Of a stretch of 64,000 bases of DNA, positions 1 to 9,034 are shown one piece after another. Origin of the DNA: Caballeronia calidae (lineage in GTDB: Bacteria > Pseudomonadota > Gammaproteobacteria > Burkholderiales > Burkholderiaceae); contig NZ_FCOX02000022.1 in NCBI RefSeq assembly GCF_900044055.2, positions 57,498-121,497 of the forward strand, read 5' to 3'. How positions within the stretch are numbered: position 1 is the first letter of the stretch; the number at the start of each line of letters is the position of its first letter. The notes below the pieces were generated by a model. That model ran no database searches. It worked only from the letters and a program-made list of their open reading frames with translations, and had not been told where the DNA came from. A program made the position numbers and the translations under genes.

Positions 1-1
1 G

Positions 2-1744
2 GACGCGCAGCGCGCGCCCGTGTGGCGCGGCAGCTCCGACACCGAAACGCTGATGGCCGGCTTCGACGCATGGGGCATCCAGGCGACCATCGAGCGCGCG
101 GTCGGCATGTTCGCATTCGCCGTGTGGGACAGGCAGGAATGCCAGCTCACGCTCGCCCGCGACCGTATCGGCGAGAAGCCGCTCTACTACGGCTGGCAGG
201 GCCACGGCGACGAAGCCGCGTTCGTGTTCGGCTCCGAGCTCAAAGCGCTGCGCGAGCATCCCGCGTTCGAGAACAACGTCGATCGCGGCGCGCTCACGCT
301 GCAGATTCGCCACGGCTGCGTGCCCGCGCCGTATTCGATTTTCGAGGGCATCTACAAGCTGGAGCCGGGCAAGATCCTTTCCGTGTCGATGGAGCGGCGC
401 GAGCCGCGCGTCTGGTCCTACTGGTCAGTCGTCGAGGCGGCCGTCAACGGCACCGCGCGCGGCTTTGCGGGCAGCGCGGAAGATGCTGTGGACGAACTGG
501 AGCAACTGCTCAAGGACGCGATCCGCCAGCAGATGTTGTCCGACGTGCCGCTCGGCGCGTTTCTGTCGGGCGGCGTGGATTCGTCGACGATCGTCGCGCT
601 GATGCAGACGCAGTCGTCGCGCCCGGTGAAGACGTTCACGATCGGCTTCAACGAAAGCGACTTCGATGAAGCGAAGCTCGCGAAAGCCGTCTCCACCCAT
701 CTCGGCACCGAACACACGGAACTGTATGTGACGGCGCGCCAGGCGCTCGACGTGATCCCGCGGCTGCCCGAACTGTATGACGAGCCTTTCGCCGATTCAT
801 CGCAGGTGCCGACCTTCCTCGTGTCGCAACTGGCGAGGCAGCACGTGACGGTTTCGCTGTCCGGCGACGCCGGCGACGAGCTCTTCTGCGGCTATCAGCG
901 CTATCGGACCGCGCCCGGCATGTGGGACAAGATGACCGTGCTGCCGGCGCCGCTGCGCAAGCTGGCGGCATCGGGCATCGTCGGGATTTCGCCCAAGCGC
1001 TGGAACAGCATGGCGGGCCTCATGGAGCCGATTTTGCCGTCGTCGCTGCGCGGCGTGAAGGTCGGCGACAAGCTGCACAAGGGCGCGCAACTGCTGTCGT
1101 GCAAGACGCGCGACGAGGTGTATCTGCATCTCATGTCGCAATGGAACGACCCGGCCGCGCTCGTGATCGGCGGCCGCCAGCCGCCCACGCTGATGACCGG
1201 CAACGCGCCGGCCTTCACCGGCCTCGACGACGTGCAGCGCATGATGGCGCTCGACATGATCACCTATCTGCCCGACGACATCCTCACCAAGGTCGATCGC
1301 GCCGCGATGGGCGTGTCGCTCGAAACGCGCGTGCCGTTCCTCGATCATCGCGTCGTGGAGTTCGCGTGGCGGCTGCCGCAGTCGATGAAGGTGCGCGACG
1401 GGCAGACCAAATGGGCGCTGCGCCAGGTCCTCTACCGGCATGTGCCGCGGGCGATGATCGAGCGGCCCAAGCAGGGCTTCGGCGTGCCGATCACGCACTG
1501 GCTGCGCGGCGAGCTGCGCGACTGGGCGGAAGCCTTGCTCGACGCGTCGCGGCTGCGTCGCGAGGGCTTCTTCGATGCGGACATCGTGCGCGCGAAGTGG
1601 CAGCAGCATCTGTCGGGCGAGCAGAACTGGCATCGGCAGCTGTGGAACGTGCTGATGTTCCAGTTGTGGCTGGAGCATCAGCAGGCTTCGTCGATTCCTT
1701 TGTTCACGTCCCGCTCGGCCGATCTCGCGGGCGTGGCGAGCTGA
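2..1744 (+). CDS. asnB: AsnB-type glutamine-dependent asparagine synthetase/amidotransferase, 5' partial
   Basis: Cytoplasmic class II amidotransferase: it hydrolyses glutamine and passes ammonia to an acyl-adenylate. The frame is open at the left edge, so the start, the catalytic N-terminal Cys and roughly the first 80 residues are missing. The visible part opens in the glutaminase domain (WRGSSDTETL, then the DRIGEKPLYYG motif). It continues into the ATP-pyrophosphatase domain with the P-loop FLSGGVDSSTIVAL, SGDAGDELFCGY, and the conserved C-terminal stretch from KVDRAAMGVSLETRVPFLD to RPKQGFGVP. About 575 codons are present. AsnB homologues are common in polysaccharide clusters, where some amidate uronic acids (WbpS-like). 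The downstream TviB/TviC pair makes that role plausible here, but this is inference; plain asparagine synthesis is the alternative. A strong terminator follows, so it closes a transcription unit. Confidence 0.93.
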   Translation, partial: DAQRAPVWRGSSDTETLMAGFDAWGIQATIERAVGMFAFAVWDRQECQLTLARDRIGEKPLYYGWQGHGDEAAFVFGSELKALREHPAFENNVDRGALTLQIRHGCVPAPYSIFEGIYKLEPGKILSVSMERREPRVWSYWSVVEAAVNGTARGFAGSAEDAVDELEQLLKDAIRQQMLSDVPLGAFLSGGVDSSTIVALMQTQSSRPVKTFTIGFNESDFDEAKLAKAVSTHLGTEHTELYVTARQALDVIPRLPELYDEPFADSSQVPTFLVSQLARQHVTVSLSGDAGDELFCGYQRYRTAPGMWDKMTVLPAPLRKLAASGIVGISPKRWNSMAGLMEPILPSSLRGVKVGDKLHKGAQLLSCKTRDEVYLHLMSQWNDPAALVIGGRQPPTLMTGNAPAFTGLDDVQRMMALDMITYLPDDILTKVDRAAMGVSLETRVPFLDHRVVEFAWRLPQSMKVRDGQTKWALRQVLYRHVPRAMIERPKQGFGVPITHWLRGELRDWAEALLDASRLRREGFFDADIVRAKWQQHLSGEQNWHRQLWNVLMFQLWLEHQQASSIPLFTSRSADLAGVAS

Positions 1745-1777
1745 GACGCCGCACGCTGCAACTCAAGCAGGACAGCG

Positions 1778-1808
1778 AAGGCCCTGGTCGATCAGACCAG
1801 GGCCTTTT
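1778..1808 (+). terminator. Rho-independent terminator after asnB
   Basis: A perfect 11-bp stem (AAGGCCCTGGT and ACCAGGGCCTT, 7-nt loop) is followed by a short T run. It lies 34 bp after the asnB stop codon. Confidence 0.85.
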
Positions 1809-1892
1809 GCTTTGCCTCGTGGGTCTGCGTCGCGGCGTCGCCGCGTCGCGCGATACTCGCTGTCTCGCCGAAGCGGCTGGCTCACATCGAGG

Positions 1893-1930
1893 TACAAAAC
1901 GGCCTTGATCGCTCGCGAACAAGGCCATTC
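1893..1930. other. Second hairpin in the asnB-wecA convergent gap
   Basis: GGCCTTG and CAAGGCC arms form a weaker hairpin between the two convergent genes. On the minus strand it is followed by GTTTT, so it may be a backup terminator. The rest of 1745-2121 shows no gene. Confidence 0.35.
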
Positions 1931-2052
1931 ATTCAGCGCCGATGCATCGTCGCGTATCGGGCCGGATTCGGATCATTTTCTCCCGCTGCGAATGCAGAGC
2001 CGATATCCGCGCACGTAACCGCACATGCGAAAGACAAGGATGCAAAAGACAA

Positions 2053-2084
2053 AGGCCCCGGTCGTGCTGACCGGGGCCTCTTTT
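2053..2084 (-). terminator. Rho-independent terminator of the WecA-like gene (bidirectional)
   Basis: A perfect 11-bp stem (AGGCCCCGGTC and GACCGGGGCCT, 5-nt loop) is flanked by A-rich sequence on one side and CTTTT on the other. It could therefore stop transcription from both directions between the convergent genes. Confidence 0.8.
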
Positions 2085-2121
2085 CGGGTTTTACCAATCA
2101 CCGGCGCGCGCCGCGCCGGAA

Positions 2122-3273
2122 TTACGACCTTTCGGATTGCTTGTGATGGGTCTGCTCGGGAACGGGGGCGGTGACGATGCCCTGACTGCTGACGAGCCAG
2201 CGCGGCGTTCTGAACCGCACGATCGCCGTGTACAGCCAGACGTACGCGACGACGAACACGACGGCCGTGACCGCGAGCACCACCGGGTTGTGCCAGAAGA
2301 GCGAGGCGGGCACGATGCCGATCATGCTCAGCACCCACAGATACGGCGACGTGCGCGCGTTTCTGCGCTGACGCTGACGCGGGTCCGTGCCCTTGCGCAC
2401 GACGCGCTTGAAGATCAGCGTGTGAAGATGGATGCCGTCGGGCGCGCCGACCGGCCGGCCCCGCACGATCCTGCGCCGATAGATCGAGAACAGCGTTTCG
2501 AAGGCCGGATAAATGGCGACGACGATCGGATACCACGCGCAGATGTTCGGGTGCCTGGCCACGAGCAGCACCAGCAGTTCAGCGATCGTGAAGCCGATGA
2601 AATAGGCGCCGCCGTCGCCGAGGAAAATGGATGCCGCCGGATAGTTCCAGATCGCGAAGCCGCCGATGGCGCCGATCATCGTGAGCGCGACGCTCATCAC
2701 GAGCCAGTCTCCGACCTCGTGCGCGACATAACCGATCGAGCCGAAAATCAGGATCGATACGACCGCGGCGAGCCCGTTGAAACCATCGATGATGTTGACC
2801 GCGTTGGTGAGCCCCGCGACGGCCAGCACCGTCAATCCGATCGCGATGGGCGCGACGGACAGGATCGGATCGATGAGCGGCAGGTCCACGCGGCCGATCA
2901 CGCCGTTCAGCAGAAACACGCCCACGAGCGCCGCCAGCATCGCGCTCAAAAGACGCGCCCTGACGCTCACGCGCTTGGTCAGATCCTCGATCACGCCGCT
3001 CGCGAACGCGGGCGCAGCGCAGAGCAGCAGCAACATGGACTCGCCGAGCGGATTTCCGTCGAAGACCGTGCCGCCGAGCGTGAAGGTCACGCAGGCCGCG
3101 ACCATCAACGCTATTCCGCCGATTCTCGGAACCGGATAGGAATGATTCTTTTGAACACCTTTCAAATCATGATCCAGCGAGAGCGCCCCGTAGCGTCCCC
3201 CGAATCGAACAATAAGTAGCGTCATGCAGAAAGAACTGATGAAGCCAAGCGCAAGGTTTAACATTTTTCTCAC
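2122..3273 (-). CDS. WecA/MraY-family undecaprenyl-phosphate sugar-1-phosphate transferase
   Basis: An integral membrane phosphoglycosyltransferase of 383 aa, the size usual for the glycosyltransferase 4 (WecA/WbpL) family. It should load the first HexNAc-1-phosphate onto undecaprenyl phosphate at the cytoplasmic face and so start the repeat unit. Family motifs are visible: SYPVPRIGGIAL after the first membrane segment, NAVNIIDGFNGLA in the middle, and FLGDGGAYFIGF with the catalytic Asp-rich loop, among about ten hydrophobic segments. It runs divergently from the wzc operon and shares a 778-bp intergenic region with it. The plus-strand operon has no initiating transferase of its own, so this is the likely priming enzyme of locus 1. 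The exact sugar (GlcNAc, FucNAc or other) cannot be read from the sequence. Confidence 0.9.
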   Translation of the reverse strand: MRKMLNLALGFISSFCMTLLIVRFGGRYGALSLDHDLKGVQKNHSYPVPRIGGIALMVAACVTFTLGGTVFDGNPLGESMLLLLCAAPAFASGVIEDLTKRVSVRARLLSAMLAALVGVFLLNGVIGRVDLPLIDPILSVAPIAIGLTVLAVAGLTNAVNIIDGFNGLAAVVSILIFGSIGYVAHEVGDWLVMSVALTMIGAIGGFAIWNYPAASIFLGDGGAYFIGFTIAELLVLLVARHPNICAWYPIVVAIYPAFETLFSIYRRRIVRGRPVGAPDGIHLHTLIFKRVVRKGTDPRQRQRRNARTSPYLWVLSMIGIVPASLFWHNPVVLAVTAVVFVVAYVWLYTAIVRFRTPRWLVSSQGIVTAPVPEQTHHKQSERS

Positions 3274-4051
3274 TCACGAAGAGGGCGCATCTCTTTTCGA
3301 ATATCAAAACCCGAAAACGTATGTTAGGTACAACCCCAGTCATTGTCCACGGGTTTATGGCGCTTTAATGTGTGAAACCGAGCCAAGTATGATTATATTG
3401 GGATTTCCCCCGATTATTCATACAAACGGCATTTAAAATCGAAGAGAAATATCGCTTCCAGAAACGAGTTTCTGAAATTCGTGATTGATAAACCGTAATT
3501 CGTCGGTGCGCAAACACACCTTCGGCTGCGGTTTTATCGAGTGTCGGTACGTTCTGCTGTGGGAGCCGTGCTGTCAGCCCTTTTCTACCGCCAGCAAGGG
3601 TCTGAAGCCTGTTGTCTGGCAGCGAAAAAATGTCCGGAAACCGCCTGCAGGCTGAACTGGCTTTCTTCTAATAATTAGCAGGCCGATTAACAGCGATTAT
3701 ATGTGCGGTGCCGCGCATACAACAAGGTGCGCTGTGATAATTTTCGATCTGGTCAAATGGCCCGCATACTCGACGGATTTTCAAAAGCGCGCAAATGAGC
3801 GGGCGCTTGCGCTGAAAGGTTCGTTAAACAACAAAAATCGTCTGGTGGTATTTCTCTTTTTTTGAGTCGTGTGTTTCAATACGACTGCAATGCCGGGGCG
3901 GGATTTTAACGGCTCCGAATGGCAGCTCAGAAGTCATCAATACAAATATTGGGTTTGCGCTTTTCTTGAAAGGCGCGCTGCTGGTGTTTCGATCCGCATC
4001 CGGTGTGCTCTTCGCGCGCCGGTCCCATAAGAGCCAGTAACGAGACGTTCC
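3274..4051. promoter_or_regulatory. 778-bp divergent leader between wecA-like and wzc
   Basis: The stretch is clearly richer in A+T than its neighbours and holds no convincing gene; a 70-codon ORF at 3224-3436 lacks support. It separates two divergent polysaccharide units and probably contains both promoters and a long 5' UTR for the wzc operon. It includes a perfect palindrome at 3459-3474 and a near-palindrome at 3701-3718 (ATGTGCGG and CCGCGCAT). No confident -35/-10 pair could be assigned. Confidence 0.55.
3459..3474. promoter_or_regulatory. Candidate operator palindrome in the wzc leader
   Basis: CAGAAAC-GA-GTTTCTG is a perfect inverted repeat with 7-bp arms and a 2-bp spacer in non-coding A+T-rich DNA. 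Its geometry suits a dimeric helix-turn-helix regulator. No regulator for it can be named. Confidence 0.4.
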
Positions 4052-6292
4052 ATGAAAGTTAAAAATCAGGCGTCAGTCTTAACGGCCGAGACCGACAACG
4101 AGATCGAGCTCACCTCGATCCTCGAAACGCTAGGCCGCCACTGGAAGATGATCGCGGCGACCGTGGCGATCGTTTTCAGCCTCGGGGTGGTGTACGCATT
4201 CTTCTCATCGCCCATCTATCAGGCCGGCATGCTCGTCAAGGTCGACGAATCGACCGCCGCGCCGCAGGGCGATCCGCGCGACATGGTGAGGACGGCCGCG
4301 TCGATGTTCGATCAGCGGGCGACGGCCGAAGGCGAGATCCAGGTCATGGGCTCGAAGTTCGTGCTCGGCCCCGTCGTCGATGCGCTCAAGCTCTATATCC
4401 AGGCCGCGCCGCATCGCTTCCCGATCGTCGGCGGCATGATCGCGCGCATGAGCGACGAAACGTCCACGCCGGGCCTCTTCGGCCGCGGCGGCTACGCGTG
4501 GGGCGCCGAATCGATCGACGTCTCCGCGTTCGACGTGCCGCGCAAATACGAAGGCAAGGAATACACGCTCCGCTATCTCGGCAACGGCCAGTATCAGGTG
4601 CGCGGCCCGGGCGTCGAGACGGGCGTCGGCGGCCAGATCGGCGCCGTGCAGCGCTTCGATACCGATGCGGGCCCGATCTCGCTGCTCGTGAGCTTCATCC
4701 ACGGCGAGAAGGGCGTCGAGTTCGATCTCACGCGCAACTCGCGCACGTACGCCATCGACCGGCTGCAGAACTCGCTGCTGATCGCCGAGCAGGGCAACAA
4801 GTCCGGCGTGATCAGCACGACGCTCGAAGGCAAGGACCCGGTGCTCGTGGCGGCGACGATCAACGAACTGTCGCGCATGTACGTCAAGCAGAACGCCGAT
4901 CGCCGCGGGATCAACGCCGAGAAGTCGCTCGAGTATCTGGAGCAGCAGCTTCCGGACGCCAAGCGTCAGATGGAAACGGCGGAGGACAATTACAACGCCT
5001 ACCGTAACAGCCGCACGCTGTTCAACCCGGACGAGGAAGGCCGCATCGTCATGCAGCAGGCCTCCCAGGCGGATGCCCAGTTGCTCGACCTCAAGCGTCG
5101 TCGTTCGGACCTGGCGATCCACTTTTCGGCGGCGCACCCGAGCGTCGTGGTGATCGACCAGCAGATCGCGGCGACCGAGAAGTACATCAACGACCTCGCG
5201 GCGCGCGTCAAGGCGATGCCGGCGGCCGAGCAGGGCGCGCTTCGCCTGCAGCGCGACGTGCGCGTGACGACCGACGTCTATTCGGCTCTGCGCAACAACA
5301 TCGAGACGATGCGTCTCATCAAGGCTGGCCGCGTGCCGACCGTGGAACTGCTCGACCGCGCCGAAGTGCCCGAGCGTCCCGTCAAGCCGGTCAAGGCGCT
5401 GGTGCTCGTGATGGCGGCCGGCATCGGCCTCTTCCTCGGCATCGTGCTGGCCTTCGCTCGCGATTTCCTGTTCAAGGGCGTGCTCGATCCGAAGGAACTG
5501 GAATCGAAGACGGGTCTTTCGGTATTCGCGACCATTCCGGACAGCGAGCGCCAGAAGGAGCTGGCGAAGCGCATCGCCGACAAGGCACCGGAGCAGCTCG
5601 CGCTCGCCTCGCGTTATCCGACCGACCCGGCCGTGGAAGGGCTGCGCATGATGCGCTCGTCCCTGCACCACGCGCTGATGGACGCGCCGAACAACGTCGT
5701 GATGCTGGCCGGCCCGCTGCCGGGCATCGGCAAGTCGTTCGTGTCGGCGAACCTGGCGACCCTGCTGGCGGCCGGCGGCAAGCGCGTGCTGCTCGTCGAT
5801 TGCGACCTGCGCCGCGGCCACCTGAACCAGTACTTCGGCCTGCCGCGCGGCAAGGGGCTCGTGGATATCGTCAACGGCTCCAGCACGCTCGAAGAGACCG
5901 TGCACCGCTCGGTGCTGAACAACCTCGACTTCGTGCAAGCCGGCTTCTATCCGCCGGACCCGGCCGAGCTGCTGCTGTCGAACGCGTTCACGGAATCGGT
6001 GAACCGTGCATCGGAGGACTACGACATCGTGCTGCTCGACGCACCGGCGATCCTGGCGGTGTCCGACACGGCGATCATGGCGCCCGTCGCGGGCTCGATC
6101 TTCCTCGTCGCGCGTTATGGGGATACGCGCTCCGGGGAAATCTCGGAGTCCGTGAAGCGGCTGGAACAGTCGGGCGCGAGCGTCACCGGCGTGCTGCTCA
6201 ACGGCTTCAAGGTGCATTACGGCAACTACGCCCAGGCGCGTCAGTACGGGGGCTACGCCTACGCTGCCTACAAGGCCGACAAGGAAGACTAG
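4052..6292 (+). CDS. Wzc/BceF-like polysaccharide co-polymerase with tyrosine autokinase domain
   Basis: An inner-membrane protein of 746 aa that controls chain length and export of a Wzy-dependent polysaccharide. Order of parts: Wzz domain with a first membrane segment near residues 35-55, a long periplasmic coiled-coil region (about 270-430), and a second membrane segment near 450-470. The cytoplasmic BY-kinase has Walker A GPLPGIGKS (554-562), Walker A' VLLVDCD (579-585) and Walker B DIVLLD (658-663). The C-terminus carries a cluster of six tyrosines ending near the last residues, the usual autophosphorylation tail. It heads the locus 1 operon after a long leader. No Wza channel or Wzb phosphatase gene lies beside it, unlike typical cepacian or colanic acid clusters. 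Confidence 0.93.
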   Translation: MKVKNQASVLTAETDNEIELTSILETLGRHWKMIAATVAIVFSLGVVYAFFSSPIYQAGMLVKVDESTAAPQGDPRDMVRTAASMFDQRATAEGEIQVMGSKFVLGPVVDALKLYIQAAPHRFPIVGGMIARMSDETSTPGLFGRGGYAWGAESIDVSAFDVPRKYEGKEYTLRYLGNGQYQVRGPGVETGVGGQIGAVQRFDTDAGPISLLVSFIHGEKGVEFDLTRNSRTYAIDRLQNSLLIAEQGNKSGVISTTLEGKDPVLVAATINELSRMYVKQNADRRGINAEKSLEYLEQQLPDAKRQMETAEDNYNAYRNSRTLFNPDEEGRIVMQQASQADAQLLDLKRRRSDLAIHFSAAHPSVVVIDQQIAATEKYINDLAARVKAMPAAEQGALRLQRDVRVTTDVYSALRNNIETMRLIKAGRVPTVELLDRAEVPERPVKPVKALVLVMAAGIGLFLGIVLAFARDFLFKGVLDPKELESKTGLSVFATIPDSERQKELAKRIADKAPEQLALASRYPTDPAVEGLRMMRSSLHHALMDAPNNVVMLAGPLPGIGKSFVSANLATLLAAGGKRVLLVDCDLRRGHLNQYFGLPRGKGLVDIVNGSSTLEETVHRSVLNNLDFVQAGFYPPDPAELLLSNAFTESVNRASEDYDIVLLDAPAILAVSDTAIMAPVAGSIFLVARYGDTRSGEISESVKRLEQSGASVTGVLLNGFKVHYGNYAQARQYGGYAYAAYKADKED

Positions 6293-6392
6293 AGGCTGAC
6301 TCATCGGGCATCCGCTCCTGTTGGACTCTGAATCAAAAAGTACTACTAATCAAACCAAACGTCCTGAGTGTGTAAAACGAGGAGAAGTGAAT

Positions 6393-7670
6393 ATGTTCTC
6401 GCCGCATGAGTTGAAACTCGGCATTGTGGGTCTGGGCTACGTGGGCCTGCCGCTCGCCGTGGAATTTGGCAAGCGCCATCCTGTCGTCGGATTCGATATC
6501 AACCGCGCGCGCATCAACGCGCTGCGCGAAGGCCGCGATGTCACGCTCGAAGTCGACGACGCCGAGCTGGCCTCGGCCACCCTGATGCAGTACAGCGCCG
6601 ATGTCGAGGATCTGCGTAGCTGCACCGTGTTCATCGCCACGGTGCCGACGCCGATCGACCACTACAAGCGTCCGGATCTCTCGCCGCTGATCGGCGCGTC
6701 GACGACCATCGGCAGCGTGCTGAAGAAGGGCGATGTGGTCATCTATGAATCGACGGTTTATCCCGGCGCGACCGAAGAAGAGTGCGTGCCGGTGCTCGAA
6801 AAGATGTCGGGCCTGAAGTTCAACGAGGACTTCTTCGTCGGCTATAGTCCGGAGCGGATCAACCCGGGCGACAAGTCCCACCGTCTGCCGGACATCAAGA
6901 AGGTCACGTCCGGTTCGACGCCCGAAGTGGCCGATTTCGTCGACGAGCTGTATCGCGGGATCATCGCGGCGGGTACGCACAAGGCGAGCAGCATCCGCGT
7001 GGCGGAAGCGGCCAAGGTGATCGAGAACACGCAGCGCGACGTGAATATCGCGCTCATCAACGAGCTCTCGATCATCTTCAACAAGATGAACATCGACACC
7101 GAGTCGGTGCTGCTCGCGGCCGGCACGAAGTGGAACTTCATCCCGTTCCGTCCGGGTCTCGTCGGCGGCCACTGCATCGGCGTGGACCCGTACTACCTGA
7201 CGCACAAGGCGCAGGCGATCGGCTATCACCCGGAGATCATCCTCGCCGGGCGCCGCCTCAACGACAGCATGGGCAACTACGTGGTCTCGCAACTCGTGAA
7301 GACCATGACCAAGCGCGATATCGCCATCTCGGGCGCGCGCGTGCTCATCATGGGCCTCACCTTCAAGGAGAACTGCCCCGACCTGCGCAACACGCGCGTG
7401 GTCGACATCATCGCCGACCTCAAGGAATACGGCGTCCAGGTGGACGTTTACGACCCGTGGGTGTCGAAGGAAGAGGCGCATCACGAGTACGGCATCGATC
7501 CGATCGATCAGCCGGCCAAGGGCGTCTACGACGCGATCGTCCTCGCCGTGGCGCACCGCCAGTTCGCCGATGAAGGCGCGGACGGCATTCACGCCTACGG
7601 CAAGGCGCAGCACGTCCTGTGCGACCTCAAATATGTCCTGCCGCCCGAGGCGAGCGACATGCGTCTCTGA
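6393..7670 (+). CDS. tviB: TviB/VipA-like UDP-N-acetylhexosamine 6-dehydrogenase
   Basis: A cytoplasmic NAD-dependent enzyme of 425 aa that oxidises C6 of a UDP-HexNAc, most likely UDP-GlcNAc to UDP-GlcNAcA. The N-terminal Rossmann signature GIVGLGYVGLP spans residues 10-20. The catalytic-cysteine motif GGHCIGVDPYYL puts the Cys at residue 261, and the C-terminal UDP-binding domain follows (GLTFKENCPDLRNTRV). The ATG at 6393 is chosen because GAGGAG sits just upstream and the protein then begins MFSPHELKL, as in the family; the longer frame from 6321 has no such support. Together with the TviC-like epimerase two genes on, it should deliver UDP-GalNAcA. The intervening GT4 and the overlaps indicate one operon. 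Confidence 0.9.
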   Translation: MFSPHELKLGIVGLGYVGLPLAVEFGKRHPVVGFDINRARINALREGRDVTLEVDDAELASATLMQYSADVEDLRSCTVFIATVPTPIDHYKRPDLSPLIGASTTIGSVLKKGDVVIYESTVYPGATEEECVPVLEKMSGLKFNEDFFVGYSPERINPGDKSHRLPDIKKVTSGSTPEVADFVDELYRGIIAAGTHKASSIRVAEAAKVIENTQRDVNIALINELSIIFNKMNIDTESVLLAAGTKWNFIPFRPGLVGGHCIGVDPYYLTHKAQAIGYHPEIILAGRRLNDSMGNYVVSQLVKTMTKRDIAISGARVLIMGLTFKENCPDLRNTRVVDIIADLKEYGVQVDVYDPWVSKEEAHHEYGIDPIDQPAKGVYDAIVLAVAHRQFADEGADGIHAYGKAQHVLCDLKYVLPPEASDMRL

Positions 7671-7822
7671 GGCTGGAGCGTCATCGGAAGACGGGCGGGG
7701 CCAGGGAATGACGGCCACATCCGGTTCGGCCGATGCAACCCGTCGCACAACATCGCCGCGGTTCGGCTCTCGACGTTCGGGGGTTGCCCGCGGCGATGTC
7801 AACCGGACGTTCGGAGTCTGCA

Positions 7823-9034
7823 ATGAAGATGCCCAAGGTAGTTCTGTACGCCAACACCGATTGGTATCTATATAACTTTCGTCTTTCGTTCGCTCGCAAA
7901 CTGCGCGACGCGGGTTTCGAGGTCATCCTGTTGTCACCGGACGGCGAATACGGCCCCAAGCTGCGCGATCTGGGCTTTCGCTGGCATGCGGTGCCGATGA
8001 ACCGTCGCAGCCTGAATCCGCTTCGCGAGCTCGCGCTCGTGCTGTGGCTCGCGCGTTTCTTCCGCCGCGAACAGCCGCAGCTCGTGCACGGCTTCACGAT
8101 CAAGAGCGCGGTGTACGGCTCGTTCGCGAGCAAGCTGGCCGGCGTGCCGGCGCGCGTGAACGCGGTGGCGGGCATGGGCTACGTCTTCACGAGCCGCGAC
8201 CTCAAGGCGCGGCTCCTGAAGCCGGTCGTGCGCTCGGTGATGCGCTCGGCGCTGAACGGCCGCGGCAGCATTCTCGTCTTGCAGAACCCGGACGACATCA
8301 AGTTGTTCGAGGCCGCGCGCATCGTCGAGAAGAACGGCATCCGGCTCGTCAAGGGATCGGGCGTCGATCTGACGCGCTTCAAGGTGCGCGAGGAATCGCC
8401 GGAAGACGCGACGAGGCCGCTGCGCGTGCTGCTGGCGGCGCGGCTCGTGTGGGACAAGGGCATCGAGGAATATGTGGAGGCCGCGCGCATGCTGCGGCGC
8501 GAGAACCGCACCGTGCGCTTCCTGCTCGCGGGCTCGCCCGATGACGGCAATCCGGCGTCGGTGAGCACGGCGATGGTGCAGGGCTGGGTGAAGGAAGGGC
8601 TCGTCGAATGGCTCGGCCACGTGAGCGACATGCCGAAGCTGTTCAAGGAAGTGGATGTGATGGCGCTGCCGAGCTATCGCGAAGGGTTGCCGAAAGCGCT
8701 GATCGAAGCCGCCGGCTGCGCATTGCCGCTGATCACGACGGATGCGCCGGGCTGCCGCGAAGTGGTGAGCGAATCGGGCGTCGACGGTTTGCAGGTGCCG
8801 GTACGCGACGCCCGCGCGCTCGCCGATGCGATCCGCACGCTCGACGACGATCGCGCGCTTGCGAGAAAGCTCGGCCTCGCCGCACGCGAAAAGGCGCTCG
8901 AGAATTTCGACGAACGCATCGTGATCGAGAAGACGCTCGCCGTGTATCGCGAGCTGGTGCCCTCGATCGTGATTGAAGGCGAGCGCCGCGAGCATGCCGC
9001 GCCCGTCGGTCAATTTGGAGACTTTCATGTCTGA
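7823..9034 (+). CDS. GT4-family glycosyltransferase
   Basis: A GT-B fold transferase of 403 aa that should add one sugar to the lipid-linked repeat unit at the cytoplasmic face. The N-terminal acceptor domain starts KVVLYANTDWYLYNFRLSFA, a start shared with N-acetylhexosaminyl and uronosyl GT4 enzymes of capsule loci. The donor domain carries ALPSYREGLPKALIEAAG, the EX7E motif of the family. The ATG at 7823 starts the conserved domain; the upstream extension to 7733 is low-complexity and unlike the family. Its last 8 bp overlap the next gene, pointing to translational coupling. Donor and acceptor cannot be read from the sequence. Confidence 0.88.
   Translation: MKMPKVVLYANTDWYLYNFRLSFARKLRDAGFEVILLSPDGEYGPKLRDLGFRWHAVPMNRRSLNPLRELALVLWLARFFRREQPQLVHGFTIKSAVYGSFASKLAGVPARVNAVAGMGYVFTSRDLKARLLKPVVRSVMRSALNGRGSILVLQNPDDIKLFEAARIVEKNGIRLVKGSGVDLTRFKVREESPEDATRPLRVLLAARLVWDKGIEEYVEAARMLRRENRTVRFLLAGSPDDGNPASVSTAMVQGWVKEGLVEWLGHVSDMPKLFKEVDVMALPSYREGLPKALIEAAGCALPLITTDAPGCREVVSESGVDGLQVPVRDARALADAIRTLDDDRALARKLGLAAREKALENFDERIVIEKTLAVYRELVPSIVIEGERREHAAPVGQFGDFHV

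Noticed and set aside
3224..3436. 70-codon plus-strand ORF in the wecA-wzc leader
   Set aside because: It overlaps the start of the opposite gene, has no good ribosome site and no recognisable domain; its composition matches the non-coding leader.
3584..3594. GGCGGTAG on the minus strand, resembling the ops element of RfaH-controlled operons
   Set aside because: It faces away from the large operon and the rest of the JUMPstart sequence is absent.
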